Below, in pieces: positions 49,585 through 59,149 of a stretch of 64,000 nt of DNA. A model generated the notes under the pieces. That model was not told the DNA's origin. It was given only the letters and a program-made list of their open reading frames with translations, and did not search any database. Positions within the stretch are counted from its first letter, which is position 1; every line of letters begins with the position of its first letter. The translations under genes and the position numbers were made by a program. Source of the stretch: Pseudomonas purpurea (GTDB lineage Bacteria; Pseudomonadota; Gammaproteobacteria; Pseudomonadales; Pseudomonadaceae); assembly GCF_039908635.1 (NCBI RefSeq), contig NZ_CP150918.1:4790001-4854000 (forward strand). Direction: 5' to 3'.

Positions 49585-50193
49585 ATGGCTGGCAGACCCC
49601 GACAATTCGACCGCACCCAGGCCCTGCACAAAGCCCGGGACCTGTTCTGGCAACGGGGTTTCGAAGCCACGTCGATGGCCGACCTGGTCACGGAGCTGGG
49701 CATTGCCTCGGCCCGGATATACGCCGCCTTCGGTTCCAAGGAAGCGCTGTTTCGCGAGGCCATCGAATCCTACGAAACCGGTGAAGGCGCATTCGCTGCC
49801 CTGGCCCTGGAACAAGAACCCTTGCTGCGCGACGGCTTGCAACGAATGTTCCGCGACGCCATTGCCCTGTACACCCGCCCCGAGCAGCCATACGGCTGCA
49901 TGGTGGTGTCGGCGGCCACCAATTGCTCGCAAGGCAACGACGGCATCCGCCAATGGCTGGCCGAGCATCGGCAGCAGCGCACCGAGTCGATCATCCAGCG
50001 CTTTCGCCATGCCATCGAAGCCGGTGAGTTGAAGGAAGACACCGATGCCGCCGCCCTCGGCGATTACTACGCGACGCTGCTGCACGGGCTGTCCGTGCAG
50101 GCCCGCGATGGCGTCAGCCCCGAGCGGTTGCTGGCGATGATCCCGACACTGATGACGGCATTCGATCTGGCCCAAACCGAGACAATCGTTTAG
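49585..50193 (+). CDS. TetR/AcrR family transcriptional regulator
   Basis: This 202-residue regulator has an N-terminal TetR helix-turn-helix (ARDLFWQRGFEATSMADLVTELGIASARIYAAFGSKEALFREAI; about 17-60) and a helical C-terminal ligand domain of the TetR_C type with CMVVSAATNCS. It is divergent from the isomerase-hydrolase unit, and two matching operator sites lie between them. Repression of both units until an inducer binds is the simple reading. ATG 49585 is used; an upstream reading frame overlaps the other gene. Confidence 0.87.
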   Translation: MAGRPRQFDRTQALHKARDLFWQRGFEATSMADLVTELGIASARIYAAFGSKEALFREAIESYETGEGAFAALALEQEPLLRDGLQRMFRDAIALYTRPEQPYGCMVVSAATNCSQGNDGIRQWLAEHRQQRTESIIQRFRHAIEAGELKEDTDAAALGDYYATLLHGLSVQARDGVSPERLLAMIPTLMTAFDLAQTETIV

Positions 50194-50231
50194 CGTCGAC
50201 CTCTCATTTTCCCAACGCACGGAGCGACCGC

Positions 50232-52076
50232 GTGTTCTCAGCCTTCCACGTGAACCCTTACCGCCTATCCGCCACTGCGCTGATAGCCGCCACCCTGACG
50301 CTCGCGGCGTGCAACGCCCCGCCTTCAGCCCCTTCTGTCGGAGCCTTGCCGGTCGCCCCGGAAATCGCCTCTGGCTATCGCACCGACCTTCGCACCCAAT
50401 ACGCTGCCAAACACATGGCGGCAGCTGCCAACCCGCTGGCAGCAGCGGCCGGCAGGGAGATACTGCGTCAGGGTGGTTCAGCCATCGATGCGGCCATTGC
50501 GATGCAAGCAGTGCTGACGCTGGTCGAGCCACAGTCCTCGGGCATCGGCGGTGGCGCGATGATCGTGCTCTGGGACGGCAAGACCGTGCGCACCTATGAC
50601 GGTCGCGAAACGGCACCGGCCGGCGCCACCGAGAAGCTGTTCCTGCAAGCCGATGGCAAACCCATGCCCTTCCCGCAGGCGCAGATTGGCGGGCGCTCGG
50701 TCGGCACACCGGGCGTGTTGCGTGCCCTGGAAATGGCCCATCGCAAACACGGACGCCTGCCATGGGCGACCTTGTTCGAACCGGCAATCGCGCTGGCGCA
50801 AAAAGGCTTCGCGATCTCGCCACGCCTGCACACCATGATTGCCACCGACCCGTTCCTGTCGCGCTCGCCGGACATGGCCGCGTACTTTCTCGACGGCGAC
50901 GGCAGCCCGAAAGCCGTCGGTACGTTGCTGAAGAACCCGGCGCTGGCCAACGTCCTCAAGCGCATCGCCAAGGAAGGTCCTGATGCGCTGTATCAAGGCC
51001 CGATTGCCCAGGAGATCGTCGCCAAGGTCCAGGGCCACACCAACCCCGGCAGCCTGTCACTGAGCGACCTCAAGGGCTACGCCGCCAAGGAACGTGCGCC
51101 GCTGTGCACCGACTACAAACGCTGGCAAGTCTGCGGCATGCCGCCGCCGTCGTCGGGCGGGATCGCCGTGGCGCAAATCCTCGGCACCTTGCAGGCCCTT
51201 GAAGGCCGCGACCCACGCCTGTCCCTGACACCGCTCAAACCACAGAAAGCCAACACCCCGGCCGGCATGGAACCCGCTCCCGAGGCGGTGCACCTGATCG
51301 CCGAAGCCGAGCGCCTGGCCGATGCCGACCGCGCGCTGTACGTTGCCGACACGGACTTCGTCCCGGTGCCGGTCGCAGGCCTGGTATCGCCGACGTATCT
51401 GGCCAGCCGCGCGGCCTTGATCGGCGAGCGCAGCATGGGCACCGCCAAACCCGGCACCCCGCCGGGCATTCAGGTGGCGTACGCGCCGGATCGTTCGCCG
51501 CTGCGCATCTCCACCTCGCAAGTGGTGGCGGTCGATGACCTGGGTGGCGCAGTCTCGATGACCACCACGGTGGAAGCGGCCTTCGGTTCGCACCTGATGG
51601 TTCAGGGCTTCATGCTCAATAACCAGATGACCGATTTTTCGTTCATCGCTGAAGAGAACGGCCAACCCGTGGCCAACCGCGTAGAACCCGGCAAGCGCCC
51701 GCGCTCGTCCATGGCGCCGACGCTGATCTTCGACCGTCAGAACGGCGAATTCCTCGCCACTGTCGGCTCACCCGGTGGTTCGCAAATCATCGAGTACGTC
51801 ACCAAATCGGTGGTCGGCATGCTCGACTGGAACCTCGACCCGCAGGCCGCCATCAGCCTGCCGAACTTCGGCAGCCGCAACGGCCCGACCGAACTGGAAA
51901 AAGGCCAGTTCAGCCCGGCGCTGATTCAGGCGCTCAAGGACAAGGGCCACACGGTCAACGAAATCGACATGACCAGCGGGACCCAAGCCATCGTCCGGGT
52001 GCGTGACGCGCAAGGCAATGCCACCTGGGCCGGAGGTGCCGACCCTCGGCGCGAGGGTGAAGCATTGGGGGATTGA
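50232..52076 (+). CDS. ggt: gamma-glutamyltransferase
   Basis: This 614-residue N-terminal nucleophile hydrolase splits gamma-glutamyl bonds such as in glutathione. A lipoprotein-like signal ends LTLAAC. The precursor is cut before the catalytic Thr in AVSMTTTVEAAFGS, giving large and small subunits; the glycine-rich SPGGSQIIEYV and GSRNGPTELE segments are present. The GTG start follows GGAGCGACCGC. A terminator follows. Confidence 0.93.
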   Translation: MFSAFHVNPYRLSATALIAATLTLAACNAPPSAPSVGALPVAPEIASGYRTDLRTQYAAKHMAAAANPLAAAAGREILRQGGSAIDAAIAMQAVLTLVEPQSSGIGGGAMIVLWDGKTVRTYDGRETAPAGATEKLFLQADGKPMPFPQAQIGGRSVGTPGVLRALEMAHRKHGRLPWATLFEPAIALAQKGFAISPRLHTMIATDPFLSRSPDMAAYFLDGDGSPKAVGTLLKNPALANVLKRIAKEGPDALYQGPIAQEIVAKVQGHTNPGSLSLSDLKGYAAKERAPLCTDYKRWQVCGMPPPSSGGIAVAQILGTLQALEGRDPRLSLTPLKPQKANTPAGMEPAPEAVHLIAEAERLADADRALYVADTDFVPVPVAGLVSPTYLASRAALIGERSMGTAKPGTPPGIQVAYAPDRSPLRISTSQVVAVDDLGGAVSMTTTVEAAFGSHLMVQGFMLNNQMTDFSFIAEENGQPVANRVEPGKRPRSSMAPTLIFDRQNGEFLATVGSPGGSQIIEYVTKSVVGMLDWNLDPQAAISLPNFGSRNGPTELEKGQFSPALIQALKDKGHTVNEIDMTSGTQAIVRVRDAQGNATWAGGADPRREGEALGD

Positions 52077-52094
52077 GCGACACTGGAAACACAC

Positions 52095-52125
52095 AAGGGC
52101 TTGCCGTGAGGCAGGCCCTTTTTTA
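52095..52125. terminator. terminator between ggt and the lipoprotein hydrolase
   Basis: AAGGGCTTGCC-GTGA-GGCAGGCCCTTTTTT is a GC stem followed by six Ts, 18 bases after the ggt stop and directly at the end of the convergent hydrolase. Confidence 0.82.
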
Positions 52126-52992
52126 TGGCTGTCGCGTTGTGGGCTCAGCGCAGCGGATCGGCCGCTCTCGCCATTTGGCCCAGGCATCGGCCAAACCCTC
52201 GGCATGGGTCACGCCCGGCACCACCACCGCCTCCAGGCACGTCGCCGTACCCAGCGCTTGCCGATAGCTGTCGAGCAATGCTGGCGGAACAATCGGGTCG
52301 TCGCGGCCGACGATGTGCCGCTGCGGTATCCGCGCCAGCCGCTCGCGATAGTCCAGCGGGTCGAGTGAACCCTGCAACGGGCTGAGGCGCAGCAACTCAG
52401 CCCACTGCCGGGGGCTCAGGTTGCCGGCCAGGGTTTGCACCTGGGCAATGTCGTCGCGTCGGGCCGCCAGCAACAGCGCCAGGGCGGCGCCACCGGAGTA
52501 GCCGATCAGTTCGAAGTCCTGATTGCCGAAGCGCGCCTTGATCTGGCTCAGGGCCTGATCGAGGCTGTCCAGCACCTCAGGCGAGAAGCGCCGGTCGGTC
52601 CACAGTGCGGGGCGGCACGCGGGGGCGCGGACAAACTGGCAAGGACGGGCCAGATAGAGGCTGGGCGTCGGGTCGTTGAACGCCATCTCGGCCATCAACA
52701 GGTGACGCGGGCTCGGGTCAAGGCTCGGCTGGCTGGACGTCGCCCAGGCACGGCCATCGCCTTCCAGGTAAATACGAATTCGGGATGAATCGAGGCGCTG
52801 TAGCGAAACGCTCAGGGCCAGGGGGAATGCTTGTGTGGAAATGATCTCCAGTCGCTGGCCGTGGCTTGCGGCCAATGCCTGCAAGGCCTGCTGTGGCGAC
52901 TGACAACCGCTCAACGCGGCGCCGATCAACAGCGCCGCGCCTGGCAGCCAACGTCCAGCCCGCGAGCGCGGGCCGAAGGTTGTGGACTTCAT
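52123..52992 (-). CDS. alpha/beta hydrolase lipoprotein
   Basis: This 289-residue protein has a lipobox ending AALSGC near residue 30. The hydrolase elbow GYSGGAAL holds the nucleophile Ser, VGRDDPIVPP the Asp and PGVTHAEG the His. The substrate is unknown. Its ATG overlaps the autotransporter stop (TGATG), so the two are translationally coupled and probably both act at the cell surface or in the periplasm. Confidence 0.82.
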   Translation of the reverse strand: MKSTTFGPRSRAGRWLPGAALLIGAALSGCQSPQQALQALAASHGQRLEIISTQAFPLALSVSLQRLDSSRIRIYLEGDGRAWATSSQPSLDPSPRHLLMAEMAFNDPTPSLYLARPCQFVRAPACRPALWTDRRFSPEVLDSLDQALSQIKARFGNQDFELIGYSGGAALALLLAARRDDIAQVQTLAGNLSPRQWAELLRLSPLQGSLDPLDYRERLARIPQRHIVGRDDPIVPPALLDSYRQALGTATCLEAVVVPGVTHAEGLADAWAKWRERPIRCAEPTTRQP

Positions 52993-55565
52993 CAGAAGTC
53001 GTAACGCACTTTGGCGGTGAAGGTGTCCGCATCGAAGCCCGACTTGCCGACGTAGTCGTAGTTCAGGCCCAGGGTCACCGCACCCAGACGATAATCGGTG
53101 CCCACACCGGCTTCGTAGCTGTTACGCGCAGCCTTGGCGCCACTGGTGATGAACGGGGTATCACCGACCACGAAGGTCGACGTGCTGGACGCCTTGTCCG
53201 CCGCGAAGTCGTGGTACGCCATCAACTTGGCTTGCGGCACGAGCGTGCCCTGGCCCAGCGGATAGTGACCGGCAACCCGCAGACCGGCGCCCAGTTCCAG
53301 TGCTTCATAACGCTGGTCATCGATTTTCAGCGCCGCCGAAGAACCCTTCTCGCGGTAGCCGTCGATGTCGACCATGGTGTAACGGGCCGCCACACGCGGC
53401 TCGATCAGCACTTCATCGTTCAGGTGATAGGTGTAGCCGCCGGCCAGGTTCAGACCCAGCAGGTTGCTGTCGTAATCGCCCTTGGCGGTGGTGCCGGCAA
53501 TGCGACGTTTGCTTTCGTTGTCGTTCTTGCCGTAAGTCAGGCTGCCATCGACGAAGTAGTTGCCCTGCTCGAAACCGCCGTACAGGGTGAATGCCTGGGA
53601 GTCGACGGCTGTCTTGTTGCCGGTCTTGCCGTTGACGTCGGTGTTCAGGAAGCTGTACGCCAGACCCAGGGTTACGTTCTCGTTCAGCTTGCCATCGGCA
53701 CCCACTGCCACACCGCGGCTGTAAGCGTTGTAACCGGCCACGCCGTCACGCAGGTCCTGCGTGGCATCGCTGTAAAGGCTCTGCACCCAGACACCGGTGT
53801 CCTTGAAGGCTTCACCCGACGACTGACCGCGCACGCCCGCCGTACGGTTGCCGGTGACGTTGCTGATCAGGGTCTGGCTGGTGGTGGCCGCTTGGGTCGC
53901 GCCACCGTCCACGTCCGGCGTCAGCTGTTTGGCCAGTTCGGCCAGTTGCGCTTCGCTGGCGTTGGCGAACGCCTGGAACACCGCGTCGTCGCCCTTGAGT
54001 TTGCTCATGATTGCATCACGGCTGAAGCTCGACAGCGCTTGCTGGGTGTTGCGGTTGGCACCGTGGTTAACGATGATTTCGTTGACTTCGGCTTCACCTT
54101 TGCCGGTGACCTTGGCGAAGATCTGGCTGTCTCGCACGGTGAACGTGTCGACGTTGAGCAAGGCCGAGGTGCTGACGACGCTCAGGCCTTCATCTGTTAC
54201 CCGACCCGCCTGGACCAGTTTGTAACTGACGCCTTTCGGGTTGAAATCCTGGCCTTGGGCGGCCAGGCGGATTTGCGAACCGTGGTCAAACTGAGCAATT
54301 TCGCTGACTGACAATACAGCCTTGTTCGGGTCCGTTGCGCGGCTGAGATTCAGATCCAGCGACGAACCTTCAGTAAACCCGATACTGCCAATGAGGCTGG
54401 TGTGAGGCTGACCGAGTTCCAGATGCCCAACCTCTACCGGCATACCTTCATTGATGTCCAGACCAACGTCTACCCAGCCACGCCCATCCAGCATTTTGAT
54501 GTTGGCACCATCAACGGTTGCGTCAGTGCCATTGAACACTGCATGACCATAGACCGTGGCGCCATCCAGACCAATCAGGTTGCCGGTGATTTTGCTGCCG
54601 TCCTTCATTGTCAGGTAAATCTGAGCTCGAACATCAGAGGCATCGATAGCTTCATCCTTGGAGATGATGGTGCCGCTGTTGACGATGTTCAGCGTGATCC
54701 TTTCCGATTGGAAACCGTTAATGGCAATTGCGGCATCATCGGCCTGAATCACCCCGGTGTTGATGATCTGCGGAGTATCTCCCGTGAAGTAAGCACCATC
54801 AATCTTCAGGCCAGAGGCATCATCGCCTTTGGCAATGATCGTGCCGTGGTTTTCAAAACCACCAATTTTCGCAAGATTGTTGTAGTTGCTCTTCTCGTTC
54901 GATGTCATATCCAGCGCGGTAGCATCTTTGCCCGTCACCTGGATCAAGCCGTTGTTGATCACTTTGCCTTTGATCTCGCCACCCATTAGCAAGATGCCTT
55001 TGGCACCCGTACCTTCGGCGATGATCTTGCCAGTGGCGGCGTTAACCAGATCGCCACTGATGACCGACGAACCGGAAACTTCCAGCGCACGGGCGACATC
55101 GAGGTCCTTACCGTCCTGGATCGGCTCGCCCTTGGCGATCAGGCTGCCTTCGTTGATCACATTGCCACCGACCACAACCGGGTCGATCAGCAGCGCAGTG
55201 GCGCCGCCGCCAATGGCCGAGATGCTGCCCTTGTTGATCAGGTTGCCGGCAACGGTATTGAGTTGGCCGTTCGAGTCGGCCTGGTCCATGTCCACGCCAT
55301 CGGCGAAGTTGCCGTTGGCGTCGATGGTGGCGTTGAGGATCAGGTCTTTCTGGAAGGTCGAGCCATTGAAGGCGACGGCATCCAGATCGCTGTTGGCGCT
55401 GGTGAACGTACCGTTGACTTCAACGGTATCGGTGTAGGTTTGCAGTACCGAGCTCAGGCCGGCGTCGGTCAGTTGCAGCGTCTGTGCACAAACTGGCAGG
55501 GCGGTGCTGGCCGTGGTGGCAATGGCGAGGGAGAGCAGGGTCTTGCGAAAGAGAGCTGGCGTCAC
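52992..55565 (-). CDS. autotransporter with outer-membrane beta-barrel domain
   Basis: This 857-residue type V secreted protein starts at a GTG (55565) after GGATG, giving a signal peptide ending ALPVCAQ. The passenger, from about 30 to 500, holds at least seven imperfect repeats of the form (I/V)-N-x-G-x-I between about 106 and 303, e.g. GNLINKGSISAIG, GNVINEGSLIAKG, GKVINNGLIQVTG, IVNSGTIISKD. These suggest a beta-helix. The C-terminal 270 residues from DTGVWVQSLYSDATQD are the barrel, ending in the usual Phe (KVRYDF). I see no protease or esterase active site in the passenger. The next gene overlaps its stop. Confidence 0.87.
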   Translation of the reverse strand: MTPALFRKTLLSLAIATTASTALPVCAQTLQLTDAGLSSVLQTYTDTVEVNGTFTSANSDLDAVAFNGSTFQKDLILNATIDANGNFADGVDMDQADSNGQLNTVAGNLINKGSISAIGGGATALLIDPVVVGGNVINEGSLIAKGEPIQDGKDLDVARALEVSGSSVISGDLVNAATGKIIAEGTGAKGILLMGGEIKGKVINNGLIQVTGKDATALDMTSNEKSNYNNLAKIGGFENHGTIIAKGDDASGLKIDGAYFTGDTPQIINTGVIQADDAAIAINGFQSERITLNIVNSGTIISKDEAIDASDVRAQIYLTMKDGSKITGNLIGLDGATVYGHAVFNGTDATVDGANIKMLDGRGWVDVGLDINEGMPVEVGHLELGQPHTSLIGSIGFTEGSSLDLNLSRATDPNKAVLSVSEIAQFDHGSQIRLAAQGQDFNPKGVSYKLVQAGRVTDEGLSVVSTSALLNVDTFTVRDSQIFAKVTGKGEAEVNEIIVNHGANRNTQQALSSFSRDAIMSKLKGDDAVFQAFANASEAQLAELAKQLTPDVDGGATQAATTSQTLISNVTGNRTAGVRGQSSGEAFKDTGVWVQSLYSDATQDLRDGVAGYNAYSRGVAVGADGKLNENVTLGLAYSFLNTDVNGKTGNKTAVDSQAFTLYGGFEQGNYFVDGSLTYGKNDNESKRRIAGTTAKGDYDSNLLGLNLAGGYTYHLNDEVLIEPRVAARYTMVDIDGYREKGSSAALKIDDQRYEALELGAGLRVAGHYPLGQGTLVPQAKLMAYHDFAADKASSTSTFVVGDTPFITSGAKAARNSYEAGVGTDYRLGAVTLGLNYDYVGKSGFDADTFTAKVRYDF

Positions 55566-55784
55566 GTCTTCATCCTTAACAACTACAAAAAAATCCAGAC
55601 GCTTCCGTGTGTGACGCTCATGCAACACCCTTACACATCAAAAAATGATAGCTAAGTGCCACCCATCAAAAGCGCGGCGATCTTAAAGGACTTGCCGGTA
55701 AATTGACATCGCATTATTGACGGCCATGACAGAACTACCGAGCCCGTGGCCGGGCTCGGAGAGAGACTACATCCACGAACTGAC

Positions 55785-56138
55785 TCAGACGCTCACATAC
55801 ACCCACGCCTCGATCCCTGAGGCCAGTACCACGCTGACCCGTTTGTAATCCGACACTTCATAGCTGTCGGCGGCGGCCAGCTCCTGCGCGGTGATCTGGA
55901 ACACCATCCCGGGAATCGGCGCGCTGTCTGCGTTACCGGGGCGCAGGATCGGGTGATGGGTCTTGCCGCTGGTGGCCAGCACGTCTGGATCGGTGATCTC
56001 GACCCAGGATTGTTCATAGCCCAGCATGGCGTCGGCACTGCCGCTCAGTTCGCGGCCGAAGTTGGCCAGTTGCACGGCTTTGTCCTGCAAGGTGCCATAG
56101 GAAAAAAGGTACACCTGCGCGTTGCTTGAATCAGTCAT
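55785..56138 (-). CDS. gamma-glutamylcyclotransferase-like (AIG2) protein
   Basis: This 117-residue protein has the GGCT/AIG2 signature YLFSYGTLQ near residue 9-17 and the catalytic-type acidic region AADSYEVSDYKRVSV near the C-terminus. The family releases 5-oxoproline from gamma-glutamyl peptides, but many members are uncharacterised. AAGGATTTACCG precedes the ATG at 56138. It is one of two gamma-glutamyl enzymes here, with ggt 4 kb away, though they are not co-transcribed. Confidence 0.82.
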   Translation of the reverse strand: MTDSSNAQVYLFSYGTLQDKAVQLANFGRELSGSADAMLGYEQSWVEITDPDVLATSGKTHHPILRPGNADSAPIPGMVFQITAQELAAADSYEVSDYKRVSVVLASGIEAWVYVSV

Positions 56139-56205
56139 CGGTAAATCCTTGAAAAATGCAGACAGATGCGCGGCCAATCAACCGCGCCCCTGTGAAGTAA
56201 AGCGG

Positions 56206-56721
56206 TTAAAGGCCTGGGGCCTGAGTCAGCCGCAGACGAATCAGGGCCAGTCGCTCACCCTGTTTGCCGGCGTACTCGTCGATTGCATAGGGCGTGAAAC
56301 CCAGCCGTGGATAGAGCAACAACCCGGCCACGTTGGTATTGAAACACGACAACGTGACCTCGCTGGCCCGGTGCTTGCCCCGGGCAGTGGCGATCATGTG
56401 CCGGACCAGTTTCCCGGCCATGCCGGCGCCGCGCAGTTGCGGGTCGACGATGACGTTGCCGATGGTGCAGGTACCCTGCTCTTCCCAGCGCATGAAGTTG
56501 GCGAAACCGGCGACGACGCCATCGAGTTCGATGACGGTCGAGTCCGAGCGCTGGGCAATCGAGTCCCGCAACTGCGCCTCGGTCAGCGGCCAGGTCGCGG
56601 CGGGAAAGAAGAAAAACAGCTCCTGCTCATTACGCGCAAAACTGCAGATGCGCGGGATGTCCTGTTCACTGACGGCCCGAAAGCGCACGTCCATTTGCGG
56701 TTCAACTGATCCCGTATTCAT
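56206..56721 (-). CDS. GNAT family N-acetyltransferase
   Basis: This 171-residue protein has the acetyl-CoA loop NVIVDPQLRGAGMAGKLVRHMI and a C-terminal GLLLYPRLGFTPYAIDEY. The substrate is unknown. Several in-frame starts exist (56733, 56721, 56694); 56721 is a compromise between spacing to GGGAG and similarity. Confidence 0.82.
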   Translation of the reverse strand: MNTGSVEPQMDVRFRAVSEQDIPRICSFARNEQELFFFFPAATWPLTEAQLRDSIAQRSDSTVIELDGVVAGFANFMRWEEQGTCTIGNVIVDPQLRGAGMAGKLVRHMIATARGKHRASEVTLSCFNTNVAGLLLYPRLGFTPYAIDEYAGKQGERLALIRLRLTQAPGL

Positions 56722-56826
56722 GCCTTGTGTCATCTCCCTTCGAGTTTCCAGCCATGGACCGCCCGCCGCGCAACGCTGACGACACTGGACCCCAACGTCA
56801 TCACCACAACAGGATGCCATCAGGTT

Positions 56827-57039
56827 TTACTCGACCTCGGGCACATGAATCAACAGGTCGCCAGGCTGACAGTTCAGGTACGCACAGATCGCGTCCAGCG
56901 TCGCAAGCCGCAGACCCTTGACCTTGCCCTGCTTGAGCAAGGACAAATTGGCTTCGGTGATACCGATCGCCGCCGCGAGGTCTTTGGATTTGACTTTGCG
57001 CAATGCAAGCATCACGTCCAGCTGTATGACAATTGACAT
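56827..57039 (-). CDS. YozG-like XRE helix-turn-helix regulator
   Basis: This 70-residue protein is almost only a helix-turn-helix (KSKDLAAAIGITEANLSLLKQGKVKGLRLATLDAICAYLNCQPGDLL). Such YozG-like regulators are typically paired with DUF2975 membrane proteins, as here: the DUF2975 gene ends 7 bases before its start. The pair probably forms a small regulatory module with unknown signal. Confidence 0.87.
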   Translation of the reverse strand: MSIVIQLDVMLALRKVKSKDLAAAIGITEANLSLLKQGKVKGLRLATLDAICAYLNCQPGDLLIHVPEVE

Positions 57040-57046
57040 GGCAATC

Positions 57047-57598
57047 TCAAACGAACGAGCGGTTTTCTGAGTCGACTTCACTGGCCTGACCCAAGATGCG
57101 GGCAATGATCGAAATGCAGGCGGCCAGGAACAGTGCAACGAAGGTCGGCGGGGTGAAACTGATCGTGATCAAGTGTTCACCCGCGGGGGCGTGCAGGGTT
57201 ACCCACATGCTGAGCAGCGGTTCGCAAACGAAATCCAGCAGTACCCAGATTGCCACCGCCCGACCGACCTTGCCCAAGTGCTGTGCTGAATCAGCGGAAA
57301 AATACACGCCTTTGGCGTAGCCCTGAAACAACCGACGCAAGTGACCAAGCCCACCTGCCAGAGCGAGTAACGGCACGCTCGACAACACGATACCGCCCAA
57401 CACCTGCCACCACGTAAACAGCAACGCTTGGTCGGCAATGATCGGGAGCTGGCGTTCGGTCAACGCAAAACCCGCACCCACGGTGCTCAGGCCAGGGAAC
57501 AGCCACATCGCGGCATTGAGCAGCAGCATCGCAACGATCAGCAGCAGGGTGACGGATGCCATGCGCTGGCTGAGTTGAGCAAGTCGATTGGAAGTCAT
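57047..57598 (-). CDS. DUF2975 domain membrane protein
   Basis: This 183-residue protein has four hydrophobic segments: about 15-35, 60-80, 110-130 and 145-170. It matches the DUF2975 pattern with VGRAVAIWVLLDFVCEPLL. It is translated directly before the YozG-like regulator and may control its activity. AGAGGGCTTCAC precedes the ATG at 57598. Function is unknown. Confidence 0.82.
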   Translation of the reverse strand: MTSNRLAQLSQRMASVTLLLIVAMLLLNAAMWLFPGLSTVGAGFALTERQLPIIADQALLFTWWQVLGGIVLSSVPLLALAGGLGHLRRLFQGYAKGVYFSADSAQHLGKVGRAVAIWVLLDFVCEPLLSMWVTLHAPAGEHLITISFTPPTFVALFLAACISIIARILGQASEVDSENRSFV

Positions 57599-57757
57599 GT
57601 GAAGCCCTCTGGATGAATGTGACGCCACATTAGCCAAATAATTATCGCAAAACAATAATTAATTATCACAATACAACCATTAGAATTCGAACACAGACAG
57701 CCGTCGACGGCTGGGTTAACGTATTTGCCACCGCGCTCACGGCAACGAAGGCTCAGC

Positions 57758-58567
57758 ATGGGCAAGCAAAAAATCCTCACTGACTGGTTTCACCGGGCGC
57801 CCGACGCGGGCGGGGTGCAGCGTATCGAGGCGTACTTTTCGGGCCACGGCTACGACTTGCACCGTCACGACACCTACGCCATCGGCCGGACCCTGGCCGG
57901 CGTGCAGAGTTTTCAGTACCGCGGCGGTTGGCGCCACAGCCAGCCCGGCGTGACCATGGTCCTGCACCCGGACGAAGTACACGATGGCGAGGCCGGCACC
58001 GAAGACGGTTTCCAATACCGAATGATGTACATCGAACCGGCGCTGATTCAGCAAATGCTGGGAGGCCAGCCGTTGCCGTTCATCAAGACCGGTTTGTCCG
58101 CCGACCCACGCTTGCTCGCCGCAACCCAAGCGCTGCTGCGCAGCCTCGACAACCCGCTCGATCCCCTGGAAGAACAGGATGCGCTGTTCGACCTGGCCCA
58201 GGCGATGAACGCCGTGTCCGGCGTGACACCCCATCGCCAGCGCTTCGATTATCAGGCGGCGGAACGTGCGCGGGAATTCATCCACAGCGCCCTCGACCGC
58301 ACCCTGACCCTGGATGAACTGGCGGCCCACAGCGGACGTGATCGTTGGAGCCTGTCGCGCGACTTTCGCCTGTTGTTTGGCACCAGCCCTTATCGCTACC
58401 TGAGCATGCGACGCCTGGACCTGGTGCGTTCACTGCTGATCCAGGGCCAGTCATTGACCAACGCCGCGCTGATCGCCGGCTTCAGCGACCAAAGCCACAT
58501 GACCCGCCAGTTCGGCAAGACCTACGGCCTCTCGCCCGCTCGCTGGCTGAGCATGCATCGGCGCTGA
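57758..58567 (+). CDS. AraC family transcriptional regulator
   Basis: This 269-residue regulator has an N-terminal cupin-like AraC sensing domain (GHGYDLHRHDTYAIGRTLAGVQSF) and a C-terminal pair of helix-turn-helix motifs (LTLDELAAHSGRDRWSLSRDFRLLFG... and LTNAALIAGFSDQSHMTRQFGKTYGLSPARW). The cupin gene 77 bases downstream is a plausible target or partner. The signal is unknown. Confidence 0.88.
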   Translation: MGKQKILTDWFHRAPDAGGVQRIEAYFSGHGYDLHRHDTYAIGRTLAGVQSFQYRGGWRHSQPGVTMVLHPDEVHDGEAGTEDGFQYRMMYIEPALIQQMLGGQPLPFIKTGLSADPRLLAATQALLRSLDNPLDPLEEQDALFDLAQAMNAVSGVTPHRQRFDYQAAERAREFIHSALDRTLTLDELAAHSGRDRWSLSRDFRLLFGTSPYRYLSMRRLDLVRSLLIQGQSLTNAALIAGFSDQSHMTRQFGKTYGLSPARWLSMHRR

Positions 58568-58644
58568 TTCACGCACAATCGTGCAAGATGTCCGCACCTC
58601 CCCGGCTTATCGTGGCGCCTGAATCAACCCTTGAGAGCGCCGCC

Positions 58645-59013
58645 ATGAGTCTGTATCAGAGCCTGAACTTGCGTCACAAACTTGAACAGATTCACGAGCA
58701 CTGGTCACCTCGGGTCATCGCCGAAATGAACGACTACCAGTTCAAAGTGGTGAAACTGCTCGGGGATTTCATCTGGCACGAACACCTCGAAACCGACGAA
58801 ACGTTTATCGTCCTTGAAGGCCAGTTGCGTATCGACTTTCGTGATGGACAGGTGCTGGTGCGCGCAGGCGAAATGTATGTGGTGCCCAAAGGGATCGAGC
58901 ACAAACCGTTTGCCGAAGAGGAAGTCAGGCTGCTGTTGATCGAACCCAAGGGAGTACTCAACACCGGGAGCGAAGGGGGCGAGCGTACGGCGCAGAATGA
59001 CCTGTGGATCTGA
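58645..59013 (+). CDS. small cupin domain protein
   Basis: This 122-residue single cupin has the motifs IWHEHLETDETFIVLEGQLRIDF and GEMYVVPKGIEHKPFAEEEV with conserved metal-binding His and Glu. The reaction is unknown. It follows the AraC gene on the same strand. ATG 58645 is taken, as earlier in-frame sequence overlaps araC. Confidence 0.84.
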   Translation: MSLYQSLNLRHKLEQIHEHWSPRVIAEMNDYQFKVVKLLGDFIWHEHLETDETFIVLEGQLRIDFRDGQVLVRAGEMYVVPKGIEHKPFAEEEVRLLLIEPKGVLNTGSEGGERTAQNDLWI

Positions 59014-59149
59014 TGCCACCCGTTAAGTCCCGGCTGACAGAAGAAAGCCACACCTGCGCCCGGTGATCGACATGCTCGCCTGCCGGGGAACCGCACGCAT
59101 CACCCGCGCCAGGCAGGCACTGCCGGCCTGAGGCGGGTAACGTCAAACA

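Noticed and set aside
52866..54311. Long plus-strand ORF (481 codons) opposite the autotransporter
   Set aside because: Antisense shadow; the minus strand has a signal peptide and a complete barrel.
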